DNA from: Arthrobacter sp. NEB 688
Lineage (GTDB): Bacteria; Actinomycetota; Actinomycetes; Actinomycetales; Dermatophilaceae
DNA: 64,000 nt
Reading direction: 5' to 3'
NCBI RefSeq assembly: GCF_013201035.1
Contig: NZ_CP053707.1
Span: 1,240,001-1,304,000, forward strand
Part shown: one piece after another, positions 57,446 to 64,000 of the stretch
Layout of the letters: each line of letters starts with the position of its first letter
Position numbering within the stretch: position 1 is the first letter of the stretch
Notes under the pieces: generated by a model
What the model was told of the DNA's origin: nothing
What the model saw: only the letters and a program-made list of their open reading frames with translations
The model's database searches: none
Made by a program: the position numbers and the translations under genes

Positions 57446-58013
57446 GGCCCCCGGCGTGCTCGGTGGCGACTGGGCGCGGCTCGCCGACGAGACCGCGCTC
57501 GACGCCCGCACCTACCTCGTGACCATCCGCGAGGTCGCGGCCGGCGAGGCGCCCGACGCCGCGCTGCCGATGCTGCTCCTCGCGCTCTCGCAGGTGCTCC
57601 TCGCGGGGGCGCGGCTCGGCGCCGTCCAGGACGTCGTGCCGGAGGAGCGCTTCGAGCCCGACCCCGGCCCGGACCCCGAGCTCGACCCGCTGCGCGAGAA
57701 CCTGCGCAACATCTTCGAGGGCCTGGACGAGTACGCCGACGTCGTCGACCCGCTGACCACCCCCGAGCTCGGGGTGGGCACGGTGAGCAACGACCTCGTC
57801 GACGTCGCCGCGGCCCTGGCCCACGGGCTCGAGCACCACGACGCCGGCCGGCCGCTCGAGGCCCTCTGGTGGTGGCAGTTCAGCTACCTGTCGCACTGGG
57901 GCGAGCGCGCCGCCTCCTCGCTCCGGGTCGTCCAGAGCCTGCTCGCGCACGTCCGCCTCGACGCCGACGCGGACGCCGTCGCCGAGGCGGAGTTCGACGC
58001 GCTGCACCCGTAG
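57438..58013 (+). CDS. DUF5063 protein
   Basis: 191 residues; ATG 57438 inside the recR end. It is acidic and helical, with [43 protein letters not shown], the Pro/Asp-rich [22 protein letters not shown], and [31 protein letters not shown]5063 genes commonly follow recR in actinobacteria; the function is unknown, though a link to recombination or replication is suggested by synteny alone. It is convergent with the ferredoxin-reductase gene. Confidence 0.85.
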   Translation: MSEAPGVLGGDWARLADETALDARTYLVTIREVAAGEAPDAALPMLLLALSQVLLAGARLGAVQDVVPEERFEPDPGPDPELDPLRENLRNIFEGLDEYADVVDPLTTPELGVGTVSNDLVDVAAALAHGLEHHDAGRPLEALWWWQFSYLSHWGERAASSLRVVQSLLAHVRLDADADAVAEAEFDALHP

Positions 58014-58038
58014 GCGTCGCGCCCGGCGCCCGCGCCGG

Positions 58039-59169
58039 TCAGTCGCTCTCGTCCTCGGGCAGCTCGCCCGAGTCGACGGCCGCCTTGATGACGTCGCCGG
58101 CGTCCCAGTCGTTGACGTGCATCGCCGCGACGACGTCGCCGTCGCGCAGCCAGAAGGCGCGGAACTCGCGGTCCTCGAGGCTGCCGTGCACGACGACCTC
58201 GTCGTCCTCGCTCGCGCTGCCGACGTACTCCATCCCGAGGTCGTACTGGTCGGTGAAGAAGTACGGCATCTCCTCGTACTCCTCGTCGGCCCCGGCGAGG
58301 TTGTGCGCGGCGACCTTGGCCTGCTTGATCGCGGTGTCCCAGTGCTCGACCCGGATGCGCCGGCCGAGGCGCGGGTGGGCGTGGTTGGCGATGTCGCCGA
58401 CGGCGAGCACCGACGCCACCGACGAGCGCAGGCGCGAGTCGACGAGCACGCCGTTGTCGACGTCGAGGCCGCCGGCGTGCGCGAGCTCGACGCGGGGCTT
58501 GACGCCGATGCCGGCGACGACGAGGTCGGCGCCCTTGAGGTCGTCGGTCGTCACGTCGGTGCCGAGGCGCAGCTGCACGCCGTGCTCGCGGTGCAGGTCG
58601 GCGAAGACCCGGGCGACGGTCGGGCCGAGCGCGTGCAGCAGCGGCAGCTCCTCGCGCTCGAAGAGGGTGACCTCGGCCCCGGCCTTGCGGGCGGCGGCCG
58701 CGGCCTCGAGGCCGATCCAGCCGCCGCCGACGACGACGACCTTGCGGCCCTCGGCGAAGGCCTCGCGCAGCCGGTCGGCGTCGTCCTTGGTGCGCAGGTA
58801 GGCGACCGGTACGCCGGCGTCCTCGGCGAGGTCGAGGACCCGGGGCTCGGCGCCGGTGGCCAGCAGCAGCTTCTCGTAGGTGAGGTCGCCGTCGCTCGTC
58901 GACAGGACGTGGCCGTCGGTGTCCAGGCCCGTCGCGGTCACGCCGAGGCGCAGGTCGACGTCGTGCTCGGCGTACCACTCGCGCGGGTGGACCAGGGCCT
59001 TCTCGAAGGGGTCGTCCCCGAGGAGGTAGCCCTTCGAGAGCGGCGGGCGCTCGTACGGGGGGTGCTCCTCGCTGCCGAGGAGCACGATCGGGCCGGTGTG
59101 GCCCTGCTCCCGCAGCTCGGTGGCGGCGGTGGCTCCGGCGAGCCCTGCTCCGACGATGACGATCGACAT
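58039..59169 (-). CDS. FAD-dependent ferredoxin/rubredoxin reductase-type oxidoreductase
   Basis: 376 residues from ATG 59169, with TAGCGT ending 6 nt upstream. FAD-binding [17 protein letters not shown] (GxGxxG, about 4-20), the ferredoxin-reductase block [15 protein letters not shown] (about 37-51), a second dinucleotide motif [22 protein letters not shown] (NAD(P)H, about 143-164), and the second FAD motif [33 protein letters not shown]. Transfers electrons from NAD(P)H to a ferredoxin, possibly for a cytochrome P450 or oxygenase, but no partner gene is adjacent. The acidic tail (GELPEDESD) is unremarkable. Confidence 0.9.
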   Translation of the reverse strand: MSIVIVGAGLAGATAATELREQGHTGPIVLLGSEEHPPYERPPLSKGYLLGDDPFEKALVHPREWYAEHDVDLRLGVTATGLDTDGHVLSTSDGDLTYEKLLLATGAEPRVLDLAEDAGVPVAYLRTKDDADRLREAFAEGRKVVVVGGGWIGLEAAAAARKAGAEVTLFEREELPLLHALGPTVARVFADLHREHGVQLRLGTDVTTDDLKGADLVVAGIGVKPRVELAHAGGLDVDNGVLVDSRLRSSVASVLAVGDIANHAHPRLGRRIRVEHWDTAIKQAKVAAHNLAGADEEYEEMPYFFTDQYDLGMEYVGSASEDDEVVVHGSLEDREFRAFWLRDGDVVAAMHVNDWDAGDVIKAAVDSGELPEDESD

Positions 59170-59175
59170 GCTCCG

Positions 59176-59181
59176 ACGCTA
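59176..59181 (-). promoter_or_regulatory. -10 box of the ferredoxin-reductase-type gene
   Basis: TAGCGT on the minus strand, ending 6 nt before ATG 59169. Confidence 0.55.
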
Positions 59182-59256
59182 GCGTCGCACCCCGCCGACG
59201 GGGGCGCGAGCGTCGCCGGGATGCCGCGGCCGTCCGTGCTCCGGCCCCCGGGGGTG

Positions 59257-59486
59257 TGCAGCAACCGACGAAAGTGTCACTTCCTGCACGTACCCAGCAC
59301 CCGACCCGTGCATCGATCGTCGCTTTCGTCAGTTCCTGCACGGTCGGGCGTGCAGAAATCGACGAAAGTGTCACTTCCTGCACGCACCCCGTGCCCGACC
59401 CGTGCATCGATCGTCGCTTTCGTCAGTTCTTGCACGGTCGGGCGTGCATCGATCGTCGCTTTCGTCAGTTTGTGCACGGTCGGGCG
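59257..59486. repeat. 94-bp tandem repeat built of 32-nt pseudo-palindromes
   Basis: Five 32-nt units bounded by TGCA: forward units (core GAAAGT) at 59257-59288 and 59351-59382, reverse units (core GCTTTC) at 59309-59340, 59403-59434 and 59445-59476. Forward units are followed by 20-nt spacers and reverse units by CGGTCGGGCG. This gives two complete 94-bp repeats (59257-59350, 59351-59444) and a partial third. It occupies most of the 407-bp gap between the divergent ferredoxin-reductase and lysC genes. TACAGT at 59532-59537 is a possible lysC -10 box; nothing else is seen in the gap. Confidence 0.88.
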
Positions 59487-59576
59487 GGCATCCGGATGGT
59501 GGGCGCGCGGTCCGGTCCGTGGACACCTCGTTACAGTGGTCCCGACCCTGCAGCGCCACGACCCGGGAGTACCACC

Positions 59577-60851
<1,275 letters not shown>

Positions 60852-60852
60852 C

Positions 60853-61947
60853 GTGCCCTCCTCCGCCTCCTCCCGCACCGGCCGGCGCCCCACCCTCGGG
60901 GTCGTCGGCGGCACCGGGGCCGTGGGGCGGGTCGTCCTCCAGGTCCTGCCGATGCACCGGCACGTCTGGGGCGAGGTGCGGGTCGCCGCCGGCGCCGAGG
61001 ACGTCGGGACGATGCTGCGGGTCGGCGACGAGGAGCTGACCGTCGAGGCGGTGGCGCCGGACTTCTTCGACGGCCTCGACGTCGCGATCTTCGACATCCC
61101 GCCGAGCATCGCCCGCGAGTGGGTCGAGCTCGCGGCCTCCCGTGGCGTCGTGTGCATCGACAACAGCACGGTCTTCCGCACCGAGCCCGACGTCCCGCTC
61201 GTCGTCCCCGAGGTCAACCCGCGCCGCGTCGCCGACCGGCCGCGCGGCATCATCGCCAACCCCGGCGCCACGGTCATGACGATGATCGACGTCCTCGCCG
61301 TGCTGCACAGCGGCTGGGAGCTGACCGAGCTCGTCGTCACGACCTTCCAGGCCGCCTCCGGCCTCGGCCGCGCGGGGATGGCCCGGCTGCGCGACGAGCT
61401 CGAGGTCGTCGCCGCCGACCGCGACCTCGGGACCCGCCCGGGCGACGTGCGCCGGCTCGTCGAGCACGAGCTCGGGGTGGCCTCGCCGTTCCCGGCCCCG
61501 TTGGCGCTCAACGTCGTCCCCTTCGTCGGGCACCACCAGGGCGCCGGCTGGACCTCCGAGGAGATCAAGGTCCGCGACGAGACCCGCAAGATCCTCGACC
61601 TGCCCGACCTGCCCGTCTCCGCCACGTGCGTGCGCGTCCCGGTCGTGTCGTCGCACTCGGTCTCGCTGCACGCGTCGTTCGGCCGCAAGGTCGACGTCGA
61701 CGCCGCCCGCCAGGCCCTCGTCGAGGCGCCGGCCGTCGTCGTCCTCGACGACCCGGACGAGCCGGAGTTCCCCACGCCCAACGACGTCGTCGGCGCCGAT
61801 CCGCGCTTCGCGGGGCGCATCCGGCAGGACCCGGGCGCCCCGACGACCCTCGACCTCTTCATCTGTGGCGACAACCTGCGCAAGGGCGCCGCGCTCAACA
61901 TGGTGCAGACGGCCGAGCTCGTCGCCGCCGACCTCCGGGGCCGGTGA
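60853..61947 (+). CDS. asd: Aspartate-semialdehyde dehydrogenase homologue lacking the catalytic Cys
   Basis: 364 residues from GTG 60853. Active enzymes reduce aspartyl phosphate to the semialdehyde with NADPH. The NADP-binding start (LGVVGGTGAVGRVVLQVL), the segment CIDNSTVFRTEPDVPLVVPEVNP, the substrate Gln (TTFQAASGLGRAGM) and the Arg/His pair region (CVRVPVVSSHSVSLHASF) are all present. The active-site motif, normally N-P-x-C-T-T, reads NPGATVM: the Cys is Ala139 (codon GCC 61267-61269). It is placed exactly where asd follows ask. Either it is a pseudo-enzyme or its chemistry differs; a second, intact asd is expected elsewhere. Confidence 0.85.
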   Translation: MPSSASSRTGRRPTLGVVGGTGAVGRVVLQVLPMHRHVWGEVRVAAGAEDVGTMLRVGDEELTVEAVAPDFFDGLDVAIFDIPPSIAREWVELAASRGVVCIDNSTVFRTEPDVPLVVPEVNPRRVADRPRGIIANPGATVMTMIDVLAVLHSGWELTELVVTTFQAASGLGRAGMARLRDELEVVAADRDLGTRPGDVRRLVEHELGVASPFPAPLALNVVPFVGHHQGAGWTSEEIKVRDETRKILDLPDLPVSATCVRVPVVSSHSVSLHASFGRKVDVDAARQALVEAPAVVVLDDPDEPEFPTPNDVVGADPRFAGRIRQDPGAPTTLDLFICGDNLRKGAALNMVQTAELVAADLRGR

Positions 61948-62630
61948 CCCCCACCGTCCTGCACCGGGCCGCGCCGACGAGCGTGCGCGACGGGCTCGTC
62001 GTCCTGCTCGCGGTGACGAGCGGCGCGACCGACGCCGTCGGCTTCCTCGCCCTCGGCAGCGCGTTCACGAGCGTCATGACCGGCAACATGGTGCTGTTCG
62101 GGATGGGGCTGGCCCGCGGCGACGGTGCGGCCCTCGCGCTGACCGCCGTCGCGATCGGCTCCTTCGTCACCGGAGCCGCGCTCGGCGCCCGGATCGCCGG
62201 CTCCCCGCGCACCGGTGACCCGGTGTGGCCGAGGCGGATCCGCGCCGCCCTCGGGGTCGAGCTCGCGCTCTTCGCGGTGTTCGCCCTCGCGTGGTGGGGC
62301 CTCGGCGCCGCGCCGCCGGAGCCGGCGTTCCTCCCGCTGCTCGCGCTCAACGCGGTGGCGCTCGGCATCCAGAGCAGCGCGATCCAGCGCTTCGGGGTAC
62401 CGGGCCTGTCGACGACCTACCTGACCGGCACGCTGACGAGCGTCGTCGGCCGGCTCGTCTCCGGGCACGGCCTGCGGGCCGTGGGTCACTCCCTGACGAT
62501 CCTCGCCGGGCTCGTCGCCGGAGCGGGGCTCGGCGCGACCCTCGTGCGCGTCGCGCCCGCGGCCGTCCCCCTCGTCCAGCTCGTGCCGGTGGGGCTGGTC
62601 CTCCTCGGCAGCCGCCTCGTGCGCGCCTGA
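61944..62630 (+). CDS. DUF1275 (YoaK-family) membrane protein
   Basis: 228 residues from the GTG overlapping the asd stop (GTGA). Helices and family motifs: LVVLLAVTSGATDAVGFLALGSAFTSVMTGNMVLFGM (about 18-54, with the conserved SG-x-x-DA-x-G-F and TGN), VAIGSFVTGAALGARIAG, FLPLLALNAVALGIQSSAI, and LSTTYLTGTLTSVVGRLVSG. DUF1275 proteins have six helices and unknown transport activity. It is translationally coupled to the lysine-pathway genes, but no link to them is known. Confidence 0.9.
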   Translation: MTPTVLHRAAPTSVRDGLVVLLAVTSGATDAVGFLALGSAFTSVMTGNMVLFGMGLARGDGAALALTAVAIGSFVTGAALGARIAGSPRTGDPVWPRRIRAALGVELALFAVFALAWWGLGAAPPEPAFLPLLALNAVALGIQSSAIQRFGVPGLSTTYLTGTLTSVVGRLVSGHGLRAVGHSLTILAGLVAGAGLGATLVRVAPAAVPLVQLVPVGLVLLGSRLVRA

Positions 62631-62799
62631 CCGGACGGGTCACGCAGGAGGTCCCACGGCGCCGCAGAGGTCGCGGGAGGGGTGGGAGGTGCCGCGTGCC
62701 GGGGGCGGCGTGCCGTCCGCGATGGTGACCGCCGCCACACGCCGGCCCGATCGTTGCCAGAATGGCCGTGCCGCACCGTCCATCGAAGGAGCCCGCACC

Positions 62800-63999
62800 A
62801 TGACCGTCCGCACCGTCGCCATGCTCACCGCCGGTGGCCTGGCCCCGTGCCTCTCGTCGGCCGTCGGCGGCCTCATCGAGCGGTACACCGAGGTCGCGCC
62901 CGACGTGCGGATCATCGCCTACACGGGGGGCTACACCGGCCTGCTCAAGGGCGAGTACGTCGAGGTGACGCCCGAGGTCCGCGAGAAGGCCCACCTGCTG
63001 CACCGCTTCGGTGGCAGCCCGATCGGCAACAGCCGGGTCAAGCTGACCAACGTCGCCGACTGCGTGCGCCGCGGCCTCGTCCAGGAGGGCCAGGACCCGC
63101 TGCACGTCGCGGCCGAGCGGCTGACCGCGGACGGCGTCGACGTCCTGCACACGATCGGCGGCGACGACACCAACACGACGGCCGCCGACCTCGCCGCCTA
63201 CCTCCACGAGAACGGCTACGAGCTGACCGTCGTCGGCCTGCCGAAGACGATCGACAACGACGTCGTCCCGATCCGCCAGAGCCTCGGCGCCTGGACGGCC
63301 GCCGAGCAGGGGAGCCGGTTCGCGCAGAACGTCATCGCCGAGCACTCCTCCAACCCGCGGATGCTCATCGTCCACGAGGTGATGGGCCGGCACTGCGGCT
63401 GGCTGACCGCCGCCACGGCCGCCGAGTACCACCGCTGGGTCGGCGAGCAGGAGTACGTGCCGGCCATCGGCAACGACCCGCGCGCCTGGGACGTGCACGC
63501 CGTCTTCGTGCCCGAGCGCCACATCGACATCGAGGCCGAGGGCGCGCGCCTGCGCGCGGTCATGGACGAGGTCGGCTGCGTCAACATCTTCCTGTCCGAG
63601 GGCGCCGGCGTCGAGGAGGTCGTCGCGCAGCTCGAGGCGAGCGGCCAGGAGGTCCCGCGCGACCCGTTCGGCCACGTCCAGCTCGACAAGGTCAACCCCG
63701 GCGCCTGGTTCGCCAAGCAGTTCGCCGAGGTCCTCGGCGCCGAGAAGACGATGGTCCAGAAGTCCGGCTACTTCTCCCGCTCGGCCCCGGCGAACGAGCG
63801 CGACCTCGCCCTCATCAAGGAGTGCACCGACCTCGCGGTCGACGCGGCGCTGCGCGGCGAGCCGGGCGTCATCGGGCACGACGAGGAGCGCGGCGACGAG
63901 CTGCGTCCGGTCGAGTTCCCGCGCATCCGCGGTGGCAAGGCCTTCGACCCGAGCGTCCCGTGGTTCACCGAGCTGCTGGAGTCCCTCGGCCAGGCGTGA
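62800..63999 (+). CDS. pfp: Pyrophosphate-dependent 6-phosphofructokinase
   Basis: 399 residues; ATG 62800 after GAAGGA. Interconverts fructose-6-phosphate and fructose-1,6-bisphosphate. PfkA-fold with MLTAGGLAPCLSSAVGGLI at the N terminus, the phosphoryl-donor motif TIGGDDTNTTAADL and catalytic block PKTIDNDVVP. Asp in GGDD (Gly in ATP enzymes) and Lys in PKTIDND (Gly in ATP enzymes) are the two marks of PPi use. MGRHCGWLTAATA binds the sugar phosphate. Length is close to that of the reversible Propionibacterium PPi-PFK. The gene ends at the window edge but is complete. Confidence 0.92.
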   Translation: MTVRTVAMLTAGGLAPCLSSAVGGLIERYTEVAPDVRIIAYTGGYTGLLKGEYVEVTPEVREKAHLLHRFGGSPIGNSRVKLTNVADCVRRGLVQEGQDPLHVAAERLTADGVDVLHTIGGDDTNTTAADLAAYLHENGYELTVVGLPKTIDNDVVPIRQSLGAWTAAEQGSRFAQNVIAEHSSNPRMLIVHEVMGRHCGWLTAATAAEYHRWVGEQEYVPAIGNDPRAWDVHAVFVPERHIDIEAEGARLRAVMDEVGCVNIFLSEGAGVEEVVAQLEASGQEVPRDPFGHVQLDKVNPGAWFAKQFAEVLGAEKTMVQKSGYFSRSAPANERDLALIKECTDLAVDAALRGEPGVIGHDEERGDELRPVEFPRIRGGKAFDPSVPWFTELLESLGQA

Positions 64000-64000
64000 G

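Noticed and set aside
59257-59486. CRISPR-like array
   Set aside because: Spacers are identical between units, units alternate in orientation, and no cas gene is nearby; it is a tandem duplication.

Overview
The window is very GC-rich DNA with GTG starts, genes overlapping by 4 bp, TANNNT -10 boxes and actinobacterial marker families (SigK/RskA, DUF5063, DUF3817, sterol-carrier family, lysC with an internal start). This points to an actinobacterium, most plausibly of the order Micrococcales near the Intrasporangiaceae; the family-level guess is inference from gene content. No phage, plasmid, CRISPR array or insertion sequence was seen. The accessory signals are small palindromic repeat families and inserted gene blocks.

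Layout. 1-15.9 kb is an interrupted purine region: the end of a large single-chain purL, a double-motif DivIVA-like gene, a winged-helix protein, a three-subunit molybdo-flavoenzyme, a spermidine-synthase-like methyltransferase, a sterol-carrier protein and an LLM oxidoreductase. A minus-strand SigK block follows (sulfite-oxidase-like membrane enzyme, FAS1 lipoprotein, sigK, rskA), then purF. 15.9-33.4 kb is housekeeping and mixed: an endonuclease-fold gene between palindromes, an amino-acid permease, a PH-domain protein, upp, tadA, tRNA-Ser(CGA), DedA, LytR_C, a HerA-like ATPase, an asparagine-synthetase-like protein, prpE, and a Wzz-like/acyltransferase pair.

33.5-44.5 kb is a peptidoglycan-salvage system on one strand: nagZ, namZ, an AmiE-like serine hydrolase, a MurR-like RpiR regulator, murQ, a sugar-type ABC importer without its own ATPase, and a BadF-type sugar kinase. 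NagZ, NamZ and the hydrolase would release MurNAc outside the membrane; the importer and kinase would deliver MurNAc-6-phosphate; MurQ would convert it to GlcNAc-6-phosphate. Two promoters, before nagZ and murQ, share a 15-nt operator-like sequence.

44.5-64 kb holds tRNA-Ser(GGA), unknown membrane proteins, a ScyD-like propeller, an MHS-type MFS transporter, the 4.5S RNA gene ffs, a DsbA-family protein with a Cys-rich tail, an ABC exporter pair, dnaX-plsC, a CopZ-like protein, recR-DUF5063, a ferredoxin reductase, lysC with its internal beta start, an asd homologue lacking the catalytic cysteine, a DUF1275 protein and a PPi-dependent phosphofructokinase.

The most notable points are two SigK-type promoters that tie the sulfite-oxidase-like gene to the fasciclin-sigK-rskA operon, the Cys-to-Ala change in the lysC-linked asd, the MurNAc regulon with paired operators, a 45-nt palindromic repeat (five copies), a 94-bp tandem repeat in the lysC upstream region, and widespread leaderless promoter geometry.
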